A DNA stretch of 64,000 nucleotides from Prochlorococcus marinus str. MIT 9313 (GTDB lineage: Bacteria > Cyanobacteriota > Cyanobacteriia > PCC-6307 > Cyanobiaceae): contig NC_005071.1 of the NCBI RefSeq assembly GCF_000011485.1, positions 496,001 to 560,000 on the forward strand, written 5' to 3'. Within the stretch, counting starts at the first letter, position 1. Every line of letters starts with the position of its first letter. Shown one piece after another: positions 10,406 to 20,009 of the stretch. A program made the position numbers and the translations under genes. The notes below the pieces were generated by a model that was given only the letters and a program-made list of their open reading frames with translations, was not told where the DNA came from and ran no database searches.

Positions 10406-13003
10406 ATGCAACCTACAGCGGATCAATTTACCGAAAAAGGCTGGGCAGCAATCGTTTTGGCCCAACAACTTGCCCAACAACGCAAGCACCAGCAACTGGA
10501 AACAGAGCATTTGTTGTTGTCACTGCTCCAGCAAAACGCTTTGGCCGGAAGAATCCTGGAAAAAGCAGGTGTGTCGATCGGCAACTTGCAAACAGCCGTG
10601 GAGGCACACCTGCAAGAACAGCCCACTATGCAGGCTGCGCCAGACTCTGTCTATCTGGGCAAGGGAGTCAATGATCTTCTCGATCAAGCTGAGAAACATA
10701 AGCAAGCTTTTGGCGATAGTTTCATCTCGATTGAACATCTGTTACTTGCATTGGCCGGGGACAATCGTTGCGGCCGTAAGTTGCTCAATCAAGCGGGCGT
10801 GGATGCCGGCAAACTAAAGGTTGCAATTGACGCGGTACGCGGAAACCAGAAGGTGACCGATCAGAACCCAGAAGGAACTTACGAATCTCTCGAAAAATAT
10901 GGCAGAGACCTGAGTGCTGCTGCTCGCGAAGGCAAACTCGACCCTGTCATCGGAAGGGACGATGAGATTCGACGCACGATTCAGATTCTTAGTAGGCGCA
11001 CCAAAAACAACCCTGTCCTCATTGGGGAGCCAGGGGTGGGAAAAACCGCAATTGTTGAAGGCCTCGCACAGCGGATTGTTAATGGCGATGTACCTGCAGC
11101 CCTTCAGAACAGACAGTTAATCACCCTTGATATGGGTGCTTTGATTGCAGGGGCGAAATATCGAGGTGAATTCGAAGAGCGACTCAAGGCGGTGCTCAAA
11201 GAAGTTACCGCCTCTGAAGGACAAATCGTACTTTTTATTGATGAAATCCATACTGTTGTAGGAGCTGGAGCGACCGGTGGGGCAATGGATGCCAGCAATC
11301 TGCTTAAGCCAATGCTGGCTCGAGGGGAACTGCGCTGCATTGGTGCAACGACCCTCGATGAGCACCGACAGCACATCGAAAAAGACCCCGCTTTAGAAAG
11401 AAGATTCCAACAAGTGCTTGTGGATCAACCCACAGTGCAAGACACGATCTCCATCCTGCGTGGTCTCAAAGAACGCTACGAAGTGCATCATGGTGTGCGC
11501 ATTGCTGATAACGCCCTAGTTGCTGCAGCTGTGCTCAGTAGCCGATATATTGCCGATCGCTTTTTGCCAGATAAAGCCATCGATTTGATGGATGAATCTG
11601 CTGCACGGCTGAAAATGGAAATCACTTCCAAGCCTGAGGAAATTGATGAAATCGATCGCAAGATTGTGCAGCTCGAGATGGAGAAGCTTTCCCTAGGACG
11701 TGAGTCCGACTCCGTTAGCAAGGAAAGGTTGGAAAAACTAGAACGCGAACTTGCTGAATTAGCAGAGCAACAAAGTGCCCTCAATGCACAGTGGCAACAA
11801 GAAAAAGGTGCGATTGACGACCTTTCTTCGCTCAAAGAAGAAATCGAACGGGTGCAATTGCAAGTGGAGCAAGCCAAGCGCAGCTACGACCTCAACAAGG
11901 CAGCTGAACTGGAGTATGGAACTCTGGCGGGATTGCAGAAACAACTCAGCGAGAAAGAAACTGCCCTGGCCCAAGATGGAGAGGCAGGCGATAAATCACT
12001 GCTGCGAGAGGAGGTTACGGAAGATGATATTGCTGATGTCATCGCTAAATGGACCGGGATTCCCGTCGCCAAGCTTGTGCAGTCGGAAATGGAAAAGCTG
12101 CTTGGACTTGAAGCAGAACTCCACCAACGTGTGATTGGCCAAGAACAGGCTGTGCAAGCTGTTGCGGATGCGATTCAGCGTTCTAGGGCAGGTTTAAGTG
12201 ATCCCAACCGCCCGATCGCAAGTTTTTTATTTCTAGGCCCCACTGGTGTCGGTAAAACGGAGCTATCCAAGGCATTGGCCTCTCAACTGTTTGACAGCGA
12301 GGCGGCTTTGGTTCGAATCGATATGTCTGAGTATATGGAGAAGCACAGTGTCAGCAGACTGATTGGGGCCCCTCCGGGTTATGTGGGCTATGAGGCCGGT
12401 GGACAGCTCACCGAAGCCGTACGCAGACGCCCTTATGCGGTAATCCTGTTCGATGAAGTGGAGAAGGCACACCAAGATGTGTTCAATGTGATGTTACAGA
12501 TCCTTGATGATGGACGTGTCACCGATGGTCAGGGTCGCACAGTTGATTTTACAAATACGGTGCTAATTCTTACCAGTAATATTGGCAGCCAGTCGATTCT
12601 CGACTTGGGAGGCGATGATAGTCAATACAGGGAAATGGAGCGGCGAGTTCATGATGCTTTGCACGCTCATTTTAGGCCTGAGTTTCTCAACCGCCTGGAT
12701 GAAACAATCATCTTTCATAGTCTCAGGCGCGAGGAACTGCGTCAGATCGTTGCCCTTCAGGTCAATCGGCTGCGTGAGCGTCTTTGCGATCGCAAGCTTG
12801 GCCTAGAGATCAGTGATACAGCAGCTGATTGGCTCGCCAATGCTGGCTATGACCCTGTTTATGGGGCTAGACCCCTTAAGCGAGCGATACAACGCGAGCT
12901 TGAAACTCCAATAGCCAAAAGTATCCTGGCGGGCCTTTATGGAGATAGTCAGATTGTGCATGTGGATGTGGATGTGGATCAGGAGCGTCTGAGTTTTCGC
13001 TAA
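10406..13003 (+). CDS. clpB: ATP-dependent disaggregase ClpB
   Basis: 865 residues, full length for ClpB. With DnaK it pulls aggregated proteins apart. In order: an N-terminal Clp double repeat (residues 1-145), AAA-1 with Walker A GEPGVGKT (about 205) and Walker B VLFIDEIH, a long coiled-coil middle domain (about 400-525) that distinguishes ClpB from ClpA/ClpC, and AAA-2 with Walker A GPTGVGKT (about 610) and Walker [12 protein letters not shown]. There is no LGF/IGF ClpP-binding loop of the ClpA kind, which fits a disaggregase. Cyanobacteria usually carry two ClpB proteins; which one this is cannot be told here. Confidence 0.95.
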   Translation: MQPTADQFTEKGWAAIVLAQQLAQQRKHQQLETEHLLLSLLQQNALAGRILEKAGVSIGNLQTAVEAHLQEQPTMQAAPDSVYLGKGVNDLLDQAEKHKQAFGDSFISIEHLLLALAGDNRCGRKLLNQAGVDAGKLKVAIDAVRGNQKVTDQNPEGTYESLEKYGRDLSAAAREGKLDPVIGRDDEIRRTIQILSRRTKNNPVLIGEPGVGKTAIVEGLAQRIVNGDVPAALQNRQLITLDMGALIAGAKYRGEFEERLKAVLKEVTASEGQIVLFIDEIHTVVGAGATGGAMDASNLLKPMLARGELRCIGATTLDEHRQHIEKDPALERRFQQVLVDQPTVQDTISILRGLKERYEVHHGVRIADNALVAAAVLSSRYIADRFLPDKAIDLMDESAARLKMEITSKPEEIDEIDRKIVQLEMEKLSLGRESDSVSKERLEKLERELAELAEQQSALNAQWQQEKGAIDDLSSLKEEIERVQLQVEQAKRSYDLNKAAELEYGTLAGLQKQLSEKETALAQDGEAGDKSLLREEVTEDDIADVIAKWTGIPVAKLVQSEMEKLLGLEAELHQRVIGQEQAVQAVADAIQRSRAGLSDPNRPIASFLFLGPTGVGKTELSKALASQLFDSEAALVRIDMSEYMEKHSVSRLIGAPPGYVGYEAGGQLTEAVRRRPYAVILFDEVEKAHQDVFNVMLQILDDGRVTDGQGRTVDFTNTVLILTSNIGSQSILDLGGDDSQYREMERRVHDALHAHFRPEFLNRLDETIIFHSLRREELRQIVALQVNRLRERLCDRKLGLEISDTAADWLANAGYDPVYGARPLKRAIQRELETPIAKSILAGLYGDSQIVHVDVDVDQERLSFR

Positions 13004-13052
13004 TGCTTATCCCCTTCGCGCTCCCATTAGGGGAGTCGATCGAGCAAATTGA

Positions 13053-13538
13053 TCAGAGCAAAGTCTTCGTCTCAAACCACGTAGGTGTTGCTTCATAGCA
13101 AGCTGCATTGGCTTCATTCTCACGCGCTTCTACCCGCCAGCAACAGCTGCGCCCACCATCTCGATCAAGCAGAAGGGCATTGGCCCATTGCCAAACCAGC
13201 TCTGCGCTGGACTCCATGCCTACGTTGTCCATCACCCTTAGATCAATAGCGCCTTGATCATTCAGGCTCTGCCATTGAGACAGGAGCGGATCATCAGCAT
13301 TGGCGAGGAAGGTGTGATCGAATTGGTTGTTGAGTTGTTGTTCCAGATCTCGAAGACTGGAAAAGTCGACGACAAATCCGTAGGGATCAAGCTCTTGAGC
13401 TGCAAACCAAAAGGTAAAACTGCGGCTATAGCCATGCACAAATCGACAGTGTCCTGGATGACGCCATTGACGATGACAGCAAGGATATCCAGAGAAATTC
13501 TTGCTACAAGTGTAAGCATTCTTCAGTGTCTTAGTCAC
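13053..13538 (-). CDS. 6-pyruvoyl-tetrahydropterin/6-carboxytetrahydropterin synthase-like protein
   Basis: 161 residues from a GTG start. The PTPS/QueD fold is shown by the early Cys/His stretch, by GFVVDFSSL (strand and turn that follow the active-site region) and by FDHTFLANADDP. QueD enzymes make the 7-deazaguanine precursor of queuosine. An oddity: the metal site normally reads HGHN, and here it reads VHGYS, so one of the three zinc-ligand histidines is replaced by Tyr. Either another histidine in the HPGHC segment substitutes or the activity differs. No other queuosine gene is nearby. It runs convergent to clpB. Confidence 0.7.
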   Translation of the reverse strand: MTKTLKNAYTCSKNFSGYPCCHRQWRHPGHCRFVHGYSRSFTFWFAAQELDPYGFVVDFSSLRDLEQQLNNQFDHTFLANADDPLLSQWQSLNDQGAIDLRVMDNVGMESSAELVWQWANALLLDRDGGRSCCWRVEARENEANAACYEATPTWFETKTLL

Positions 13539-14410
13539 GGTCGTTCATCCAGAGAGTTACTGCAGTTGGCGTGTGTTTTGAGATTATGTGTAGAGAGTGA
13601 CTTTGATGTCGTGATTCGATCTATGTGACTATACGGATCAGCTTAAGCGACGAACAAAATCATGTTCAAATAGAAGCCAATCTTCAAGGCAATGCATTGT
13701 AATGCTTTCCATTGAAGGGAGTTGCCTAGGGGAAGGTACTCTAGAGGCAAGATCTAAAGGTTCATCTAAATTCTATGATTTAGATTCAAAGCTCTTGAGT
13801 CTGATTATTAACTCATTTGCAAAAGTATATCTAATTGAACAAAAAATCTTCAGGCGACATTTCGGCATGATTGCGGGTATCCATTGATTTCTGATCAAGG
13901 TTTTCAATTTGGTGCCTCCAATCCGAGTGCAAGAAGAAGCGTGATATTTGATGTTTTCCGCAATTGGCAATTTCTTTTCAGCGGAAACCCAGGTCAGGCT
14001 CCTTTGGATAATATTAGATCTGTGATTGGATGCAATATCTTGGATGGCGTTGCCTGGTGACAAAGGAGATGTGAGAACTGGCAGGTACTAAATCTGGAGA
14101 ATTGAATTGCTCAGATCTAAGAAGAGAGCAAGAATTGATTGAATTTATTTGCTTGAACCTGCTGCTAGTTAAAAATCGATGTAGCTTGTTTCTATACACC
14201 AGTAGAAATAAAATCGGAAAGGTGTCTGTTCAGAGCTTTATCGATGATATAGCCATTGAAATTCAACTTATCAGTATTTGGAAGCTTCCCCTTCTATCTG
14301 AGCCTGAGACAAGACATCTGCTTGATACTGAGACTGAATGCTTTGAGTGGCTCTTATCAGTCCGTAAGCCCACCCATCACCCCTTGCTGTCTCTGGTGTC
14401 TGTTGATCCT
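13539..14410. other. gene-poor AT-rich stretch
   Basis: About 870 bases. Open frames of 61-105 codons exist (for example 14102-14419 on the plus strand), but none shows a recognisable fold or a good start, and several overlap on opposite strands. I do not call a gene here. Confidence 0.4.
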
Positions 14411-14435
14411 TCCCCCTAGCCATGGCTAGGGGGGA
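14411..14435. terminator. hairpin with a perfect 22-base palindrome upstream of hisIE
   Basis: A self-complementary sequence centred on CCATGG, with arms CCCCCTAGCCA, spans 14412-14433. It can fold into a strong hairpin in RNA of either strand. The following bases on the plus strand are GAAATTT, a weak U-tract, so termination is possible but not certain. It lies about 170 bases before hisIE. Confidence 0.45.
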
Positions 14436-14603
14436 AATTTCTAATCAGCACCCATAGCATTCGAGATGCTGATGCACTGCTCCATCCGCTTCCAGGTTAA
14501 AAGGCCTTAGGAGGGGCGGATCATGCGAGAGCGAAGCACAGTTGATGACTAGTTTGGTGCTGAGGGATGATTGCACGGCCGCTCCTGCGCTCCTTGAGGA
14601 CGA

Positions 14604-15272
14604 ATGCAACCCCTCAGCCCCGCCTTCATCGACCAATTGTGTTTTGACGATATTGGTTTGATTCCAGCGATCTCCCAAGACTGGCTTGATGGAGCCGTTC
14701 TGATGATGGCCTGGATGAATCGCACTGCCTTGGAGCAGACATTAAAGAGTGGCCAAGTTCATTACTGGAGCCGGTCGCGTCAGGAGCTTTGGCATAAAGG
14801 TGCTACGAGCGGTCATACGCAGATCCTTAAGGGAATTCGTTATGACTGCGATGCTGATGTGCTTTTACTCAGTATCGAACAAACCGGTTTGGTCAGTTGT
14901 CATACCGGAGCCCGAAGCTGTTTCTTCGCAGAGGTAAACCAGCATTCGCAGGGAGACTCACTCACTCTTCCACCTCCCATGGATGCATGCAGTGAACTTT
15001 TTCGGGTGATTGATCAACGCCACACCACACCCGAAGCCAACAGTTATACAAACAAGCTTTTAGAAGGTGGAGACAATCGCATCCTCAAAAAAATTGGTGA
15101 GGAGAGTGCGGAATTTGTGATGGCTTGCAAAGACGACGATGAGAAGGCAATTGCTAATGAAGCGGCTGATCTTCTCTTTCATCTGCAAGTCGCTCTTGCC
15201 CACCATGGTGTGAACTGGAGAGATGTGCTTGAGGTGCTCGCTAATAGACGTGGAGCACCGCGTCGAAACTGA
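14604..15272 (+). CDS. hisI: bifunctional phosphoribosyl-AMP cyclohydrolase / phosphoribosyl-ATP pyrophosphatase
   Basis: 222 residues, the normal HisIE fusion length. It carries out steps 2 and 3 of histidine synthesis. The HisI half (about residues 10-120) shows HYWSRSRQELWHKGATSGH and the zinc cysteines in LVSCHTGARSCFF. The HisE half (about 130-222) shows LEGGDNRILKKIGEESAEF and the acidic Mg2+ site around CKDDDEKAIANEAADLLFH. It stands alone, as histidine genes do in cyanobacteria. Confidence 0.96.
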   Translation: MQPLSPAFIDQLCFDDIGLIPAISQDWLDGAVLMMAWMNRTALEQTLKSGQVHYWSRSRQELWHKGATSGHTQILKGIRYDCDADVLLLSIEQTGLVSCHTGARSCFFAEVNQHSQGDSLTLPPPMDACSELFRVIDQRHTTPEANSYTNKLLEGGDNRILKKIGEESAEFVMACKDDDEKAIANEAADLLFHLQVALAHHGVNWRDVLEVLANRRGAPRRN

Positions 15273-15319
15273 ATGCTGAACTGTGGCTGATTGAGTGATT
15301 CTTTTTAGTGAAATTCCTA

Positions 15320-15952
15320 TCAACGTGGTTGCCCAAAGTTGGTGGATTGTGAACGGATCCACTCAAGTGTGAGCCGATCTCTTTTGGAAACAGTCAAGAC
15401 AGGCAATGCCCCCTGGGATACGGCCATGACATCGCCAGCATGATCACTGTGCCCCCATAGGCCAAAAGCATGACCTAGCTCATGCAAGGCTGTCGCTTGA
15501 AGGACAGGCGCTCTTAGTTCTGGTGAAACCATGACCTTCACTTTTGGCTCAAGTTGGGTTGCTTTTTTGCGTCGAGCCTCAATGATCGTCAGCAGACTGC
15601 GGCCATTGCTGGCACGCCAACCCGAGGGGAGCTGTCGCAGCGGAGGGCGTTTCCTAAACACCATCACATGAGCGCGTTCAATCTCAGCGACCCTCGTTAG
15701 TGGAATCACTTCAGACCAGCTATTGAATGCAGCATCCACAGCATTGGCCCATCGCTTTAACCAGCGATGGCCCGCAACAGAGCCTTTGGGGTTTGGTTCA
15801 ATCCATACACACCAATGAGGCAAGCTTGGATAACCAAAACTGGTGGTCGCTAATTTGTCGACATACCCGAGCCCATTTCTGGACTCGGGTAATTGGAGAC
15901 CACCATTTAAAACACGCACGTCTTGCGCTGGTGGACAGGGATCTGGAACCAT
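15320..15952 (-). CDS. metzincin-type zinc metalloprotease (matrixin-like)
   Basis: 210 residues from an ATG at 15952, just after the stop of the upstream gene. The zinc-binding motif HELGHAFGLWGH (about residue 170) is the metzincin consensus HExxHxxGxxH, and a Met-turn candidate (GDVMAVSQG) follows at the usual distance. It has no evident signal peptide from this start; a longer frame to 16048 exists but overlaps the upstream gene. Matrixin-like proteases of this length are scattered in cyanobacteria and their substrates are unknown. It is probably co-transcribed with the DUF2214 gene. Confidence 0.8.
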   Translation of the reverse strand: MVPDPCPPAQDVRVLNGGLQLPESRNGLGYVDKLATTSFGYPSLPHWCVWIEPNPKGSVAGHRWLKRWANAVDAAFNSWSEVIPLTRVAEIERAHVMVFRKRPPLRQLPSGWRASNGRSLLTIIEARRKKATQLEPKVKVMVSPELRAPVLQATALHELGHAFGLWGHSDHAGDVMAVSQGALPVLTVSKRDRLTLEWIRSQSTNFGQPR

Positions 15953-15957
15953 TAGGA

Positions 15958-16428
15958 TTATTGAGAAGGAAGGCCGACGCCGCGGGCCATCAGGGTTGCC
16001 AAAAGGGGAATGAATGCAAATCCAACGATTTCGATGTTGATGAACCAACCGAGGCGAGTCACTAACGAGGAACTCACTTCAGGCAGTTCTCCCTTACGCA
16101 GTGGAATAGCCCAGAGGATATAGGTGACAGTTGGATAAAGAGAAAGAGTCCCCGCAACAATAAAGACTCCTACCTTCCACCAGAACAAAGGGTTTTGAGT
16201 ATAAAAGTCACTTCCTTGGCCGAAATACAACACCCGCAGAATGCCGCTGATCAAAAGCGCCAAGCCTGCTACGCCATAAACGATGTCCGTGATGACCATC
16301 GCCGTGGCTTCTCCACGGTTTGGGGAAGCCTTCAACAGCTTTCGCTCAAGCACCAAGGCAGCAAAGCAAACCATGAAGCTCAGGTAGTGGACGTAGGCAA
16401 TTCCAGCATTGTTGACAATCTCAGGCAT
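15958..16428 (-). CDS. DUF2214-family membrane protein
   Basis: 156 residues with four hydrophobic segments. Motifs typical of DUF2214 include VHYLSFM in the first span, GILRVLYFGQGSDFYTQNPLFWWKV between spans, and a C-terminal LLATLMARG. The function is unknown. The ATG at 16428 begins MPEIVNNAG; an upstream in-frame start at 16443 would add five residues. The next gene starts six bases after its stop. Confidence 0.85.
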   Translation of the reverse strand: MPEIVNNAGIAYVHYLSFMVCFAALVLERKLLKASPNRGEATAMVITDIVYGVAGLALLISGILRVLYFGQGSDFYTQNPLFWWKVGVFIVAGTLSLYPTVTYILWAIPLRKGELPEVSSSLVTRLGWFINIEIVGFAFIPLLATLMARGVGLPSQ

Positions 16429-16666
16429 GAGAAGAACTCCCAAGTGGATGGGATGAATGAAATTCGTTTTGACGCTAGCGACATCAAGCTCAATGAACGG
16501 CTATCTCAATAGAAGAAGAGGGTGAGGGGGGTCTGCATCAATCAAAGCAACACGACATCCTGAAGAAACTGTTTAATAACGCATAAAAAGTTAATTCCGT
16601 ACTCTTCCTTACGCAGTCAGGATGGAAACACTTTGGCTCTAGGTTCAATTAAGAGTTGAGTTCCAG

Positions 16667-17593
16667 ATGGTGAGTTCTTTAAGTGCCTATCTTGGGGAGA
16701 TCGGGCGACATCAACTTTTGACACCTGAACAGGAACTGACAATGGGTCGGAAGGTTCAGGCCATGGTTGCGCTTACTAACCGATGCCATCTTGCTGGTGG
16801 AGCAGGTCCCGAATGCGAATACTCAGATGATCAGCGCCTCACCATTCGTCGTGGTGAAAAAGCCAAGAATCAGATGATCACTGCCAATTTAAGACTTGTA
16901 GTGAATCTTGCCAAGCGCTACCAGGGCAAGGGGCTCGATCTTCTCGATCTGATTCAAGAAGGCACGCTTGGACTTACCAGAGCAGTGGAGAAATATGACC
17001 CAACCCGTGGCCATAGATTTTCGACTTATGCCTATTGGTGGATTCGCCAGGGGCTTAACCGGGCACTATCGACTCAGAGCAGGACGATACGAATTCCCGT
17101 CAATGTGAATGAGAAGCTAACCAAATTAAGGGCAGCAAAGTCAAGACTGATGCAGAACAACGGCTTGCCTCCCACTGCTGAGCAATTGGCAAAAACCATG
17201 CGACTGCCGATGGCTGAAGTGGAAGATCTGCTCGCTTGTGAATTACGCAGTGTGACAGTGAGCCTTCAAGGAGTTGTGAAGTCAAAATCCGATCCTTCAG
17301 AACTTGCGGATGTCCTTCCCAGCGAAGAGATCCCTCCTATGGAGCGTGCCGAAATGTCGGAAAGAACTGCATCGGTATGGACTTTGCTCAATCGTGCGAA
17401 CCTCACTCCTAAAGAACGGATGGTGGTCACACTTCGTTTTGGCCTCGACGGATCTCATGAATGGCGCACTCTCGCGGAAGTTGCACGACATATGAGTTGC
17501 AGTCGCGAATACTGCAGGCAGGTATTACAAAGGGCACTGCGAAAACTGCGCAAAGCAGGAATGCAGAGTGGTTTGGTAGAAAGCACCCTCTAA
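16667..17593 (+). CDS. group 2 RNA polymerase sigma-70 factor
   Basis: 308 residues. Region 1.2 is at the start (LSAYLGEIGRHQLLTPEQE); region 2 contains NLRLVVNLAKRYQGKGLDLLDLIQEG and the -10 recognition helix STYAYWWIRQ; region 3 follows; region 4 ends with the -35 recognition helix near MSCSREYCRQVLQRALRKLR. It lacks the long region 1.1 of the housekeeping factor, so it belongs to the nonessential group 2 (RpoD-like) factors that cyanobacteria use for stress and light responses. Which member it is cannot be fixed from sequence alone. Confidence 0.92.
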   Translation: MVSSLSAYLGEIGRHQLLTPEQELTMGRKVQAMVALTNRCHLAGGAGPECEYSDDQRLTIRRGEKAKNQMITANLRLVVNLAKRYQGKGLDLLDLIQEGTLGLTRAVEKYDPTRGHRFSTYAYWWIRQGLNRALSTQSRTIRIPVNVNEKLTKLRAAKSRLMQNNGLPPTAEQLAKTMRLPMAEVEDLLACELRSVTVSLQGVVKSKSDPSELADVLPSEEIPPMERAEMSERTASVWTLLNRANLTPKERMVVTLRFGLDGSHEWRTLAEVARHMSCSREYCRQVLQRALRKLRKAGMQSGLVESTL

Positions 17594-17621
17594 GCGATAA
17601 ACCTCACTAAAAAGTGGGAAA

Positions 17622-17642
17622 TCCGCCCCAAGAAGGGGCGGA
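17622..17642 (+). terminator. hairpin after the sigma-factor gene
   Basis: Arms TCCGCCCC and GGGGCGGA enclose the loop AAGAA, 29 bases after the sigma-factor stop. The stem is strong, but the plus strand continues AGCTCATC without a U-tract; the minus strand continues TTTCCCACTTTTTA. It is best seen as a transcript-end hairpin of uncertain direction. Confidence 0.5.
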
Positions 17643-17703
17643 GCTCATCTTATGAATCCCCATAAATCAGGTAAAAATGGAATGACATCGGCGCCGACAA
17701 ACC

Positions 17704-18075
17704 ATGGTTGATGAGGCCACCGCAACTCACACCACCGTCGATGCAACGGTGCTGGAAAGTTCCGTTATTGATCAGAGTCTGTTTCAAAAGGTGTTGCGTC
17801 AGGCTGGGCGAAGCCTTGCAAGGCCAGCTTTAGAAGCTTTGGAAATGCTCCTGGATGCATCAACACCTGCACAGGCCAGACTCACCATGCTCGCTGCACT
17901 GACCTACCTCATCATGCCCATTGATTTGGTGCCAGATTTGATCCCTGTAGCAGGATTTAGTGATGACCTTGTTGCACTTACCGCAGTCGTAGGCCTCTGG
18001 AGCAATCACATGACCCCCCAGATTCGTGATCGTGCCCGACGCAAACTAGATCGGTGGTTTCCAGTTGGCGGCTGA
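17704..18075 (+). CDS. YkvA-like DUF1232 protein
   Basis: 123 residues. The hydrophobic DUF1232 core is clear: AALTYLIMPIDLVPDLIPVAGFSDDLVAL (quoted in parts: YLIMPIDLVPDLIP, GFSDDL) near residues 65-95. DUF1232 proteins are small membrane-associated proteins of unknown role. The stop overlaps the next ATG (TGATG), so the two are translationally coupled. Confidence 0.85.
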   Translation: MVDEATATHTTVDATVLESSVIDQSLFQKVLRQAGRSLARPALEALEMLLDASTPAQARLTMLAALTYLIMPIDLVPDLIPVAGFSDDLVALTAVVGLWSNHMTPQIRDRARRKLDRWFPVGG

Positions 18076-18392
18076 TGTCAGGGTGGTCTGGTCAAGTTGA
18101 AGATGAGCTGACCCTCCTGTTGAAGGATTGGTTGAAGCAGCAGGGACGTACCCAGGCAGACCTGCGTCGAAGCCTTCAGGCTGTATCGACTCGCATGCCT
18201 GCCTTGCTTGAGGTCTTGGAACGTGAACATCGCCTGGGAGGAATACCACGGGTGGCGGCACGTCTATGTGAAATTGAAGCGGAATGGGTTGGAACGAATG
18301 CATTATCTCAATCTGACAACCAAAAAGATGCCGATCCTTTCAGCCAACTAGACCTACTTCTGCAAGAAATCCGTGATGACTGCGGCAGCTGA
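18075..18392 (+). CDS. small helical protein, unknown function
   Basis: 105 residues starting MSGWSGQVED, coupled to the YkvA-like gene. The stretch GRTQADLRRSLQAVSTRMPALLEVL followed by GGIPRVAARLCEIEAEW is helical and looks like a divergent helix-turn-helix of the Cro/C1 kind, so a DNA-binding role is possible but unproven. I do not recognise a named family. Confidence 0.65.
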   Translation: MSGWSGQVEDELTLLLKDWLKQQGRTQADLRRSLQAVSTRMPALLEVLEREHRLGGIPRVAARLCEIEAEWVGTNALSQSDNQKDADPFSQLDLLLQEIRDDCGS

Positions 18393-18433
18393 ACCAGATG
18401 ACAGGCAAAGTGGATCTGAATGACTGTTTCATC

Positions 18434-18682
18434 ATGCGTTTGCCCTTACTTGTGACTTGCCTAGGAATGACTGCCAGTCTGCAATTAGCTGCTCCTTTAA
18501 GCCTGCAGGCACAGTCGGAGGGTTGGCTACTTGGACCGAACAGCCGTACAGGTGAAAACAGCAAAGTCGTGCCCGGCAACTGCATTGAAGAGGCCGATGG
18601 ATCCATTACCTGCGATACCAAACTTGAGAATCCCAGCGGCGATACCCCGGCTCAGCCTTCCTACAATCCGTTCAATAACTGA
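18434..18682 (+). CDS. small exported protein
   Basis: 82 residues from the ATG at 18434. Signal peptide with core LLVTCLGMTASLQLA, cleaved near LQAQS; the mature part is about 55 residues with two cysteines (NCIEE and TCDTK) and a Pro/Asn-rich tail. Unknown function. A longer frame from 18398 would place polar residues before the signal peptide and is less likely. Confidence 0.6.
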   Translation: MRLPLLVTCLGMTASLQLAAPLSLQAQSEGWLLGPNSRTGENSKVVPGNCIEEADGSITCDTKLENPSGDTPAQPSYNPFNN

Positions 18683-18690
18683 GATCCGCC

Positions 18691-19242
18691 TTGCGCCGTC
18701 TCAAGCGGGCAATGCCTTCATTCCTCAATCTAGTGGATTGGGGAGAAAGAGTAATTGTCAAGGTTCTCACAATGATCACCGTTGTTGTGATCATTGCGGC
18801 ATTGATACAGCTCATCGTGAATGTTGGCAATGAATTGTTCGTTGATTCACAGCAGAGCTGGCTTGGGGATGACTTAATCAAGGTTCTTGGTGATCTGTTA
18901 ACTGTGCTGATTGCTCTTGAAGTGCTTCAGAACGTCACCAGTTATCTCCGCCGCCACGTGGTACAGATTGAGCTGGTGCTTGTTACAGCGCTGACTGCCG
19001 TGGCGCGCAAAGTGATCGTGTTGCCACCAGGATCTGATGATAAACCTCAGTTACTGGCTGGACTGGGGATTGCCTCGATTGCTTTGGCCGGGGCTTATTG
19101 GCTGGTTAAGAGAGCGACAATTGATCCGGCCCTTTCTGCTCGTTCCAGAACAAAGCCAACCAAATTGTCCCAGGGTGAGGATCAGTTCGTTCCACACGAT
19201 GCAGACGGTGAGGGGCCAAATGCAGCTGATCTCCCACGCTGA
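18691..19242 (+). CDS. PsiE-family membrane protein
   Basis: 183 residues (TTG start; an ATG at 18712 would shorten it by seven). Four membrane segments, with RRHVVQIELVLVTALTAVARKVIV matching the PsiE (phosphate-starvation-inducible E) family core when read in pieces (EVLQNVTSYLRRH, LVTALTAVARKVIV). The role of PsiE is unknown. The polar C-terminal 45 residues (from about 140) overlap the convergent Nif11-cupin gene by 137 bases, which is unusually long. Confidence 0.8.
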   Translation: MRRLKRAMPSFLNLVDWGERVIVKVLTMITVVVIIAALIQLIVNVGNELFVDSQQSWLGDDLIKVLGDLLTVLIALEVLQNVTSYLRRHVVQIELVLVTALTAVARKVIVLPPGSDDKPQLLAGLGIASIALAGAYWLVKRATIDPALSARSRTKPTKLSQGEDQFVPHDADGEGPNAADLPR

Positions 19243-19660
19243 GATCAACACACACATCGGGATCTTTCAGTTGCATACGTGCACTTCCCTTCATTAGCAC
19301 AATCCATTCGTGATCAGCCTGGTCATACCAGAACCCCTCTGGACTAGATGCAGCACAAGAGAGAATTAGCTCTAGGCGCCAATTTGAACCAGCGTGGAGA
19401 AGATGCTGTTGTTCCTGCCCTTGTGGAGGTAATGGCCGCGTTAGTAGATTGGCATCGGAAGAAAGCTGCTCGACAGGCTCAAGTTCACCCCAACGGCGTC
19501 CAATCTCAAAGCCCCAAGATCGAGCTAACTTCACCACTTGATTGTGATCTCCACAAGCGGCTAGCAGCTCTCGTCGGCCAGGGACAGTTTCTAGCGACTG
19601 AATCATTTTTTGAAGCTGTTGCACCTTGTCGAGGAATCGGTAGAGATCCTGTTCTGCCAT
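19106..19660 (-). CDS. Nif11 domain / cupin domain fusion protein
   Basis: 184 residues. The first 60 form a Nif11-like helical domain (LYRFLDKVQQLQKMIQSLE, then QVVKLARSWGFEIG). Residues 90-180 form a cupin barrel: WYDQADHEWIVLMKGSA is cupin motif 1 with its metal-binding His and Glu, and LSVGDQLHLAPHRLHRVE is motif 2. Fusions of this kind are known in marine picocyanobacteria; no reaction has been assigned to them. It is convergent with PsiE and its 3' end overlaps the PsiE coding region by 137 bases. Confidence 0.85.
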   Translation of the reverse strand: MAEQDLYRFLDKVQQLQKMIQSLETVPGRRELLAACGDHNQVVKLARSWGFEIGRRWGELEPVEQLSSDANLLTRPLPPQGQEQQHLLHAGSNWRLELILSCAASSPEGFWYDQADHEWIVLMKGSARMQLKDPDVCVDLSVGDQLHLAPHRLHRVERTDPHPGTIWLALFWNEQKGPDQLSLS

Positions 19661-20009
19661 CCACTTCTCCAGAATTCATTTCCAACTAATGATGCTGATA
19701 ACAAATTGTTCAAGGTATCAGCGAAATTTTTTGGTTGCCTCATCCGCTTTGATCATCACAACACGCATAGAAACACTCAACCATGAAAACCTTTGACCAG
19801 GATTCACAACCTATTTCCATGCCTTACATCAGCGAGCCTATGAGAGCAGTGAACAGCAGTTGATTCGGCTCAGGATCTGCTCGAGGCCTTTGTGATACCC
19901 CAGTCCTCTCTTTCACGGTGGTGCCAAGCCCATGCGCAACTGTTAAAGCGGTATCAGCAGATCACAACAGATCACTACGGCAGACTTAGGCGTTACTGCT
20001 GATGATTGC
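19661..20009. other. intergenic region between the Nif11-cupin and cytochrome genes
   Basis: About 350 bases holding the divergent promoters of the flanking genes. A short frame (19783-19863, 26 codons) and a stretch that reads as plausible protein in another frame (about 19860-20000) suggest leftover coding sequence, but neither has start, length or homology enough to call. Confidence 0.35.

Noticed and set aside
14102-14419. Plus-strand 105-codon frame in the 13.5-14.6 kb gap
   Set aside because: No ribosome-binding site or recognisable fold; composition like the surrounding noncoding DNA.
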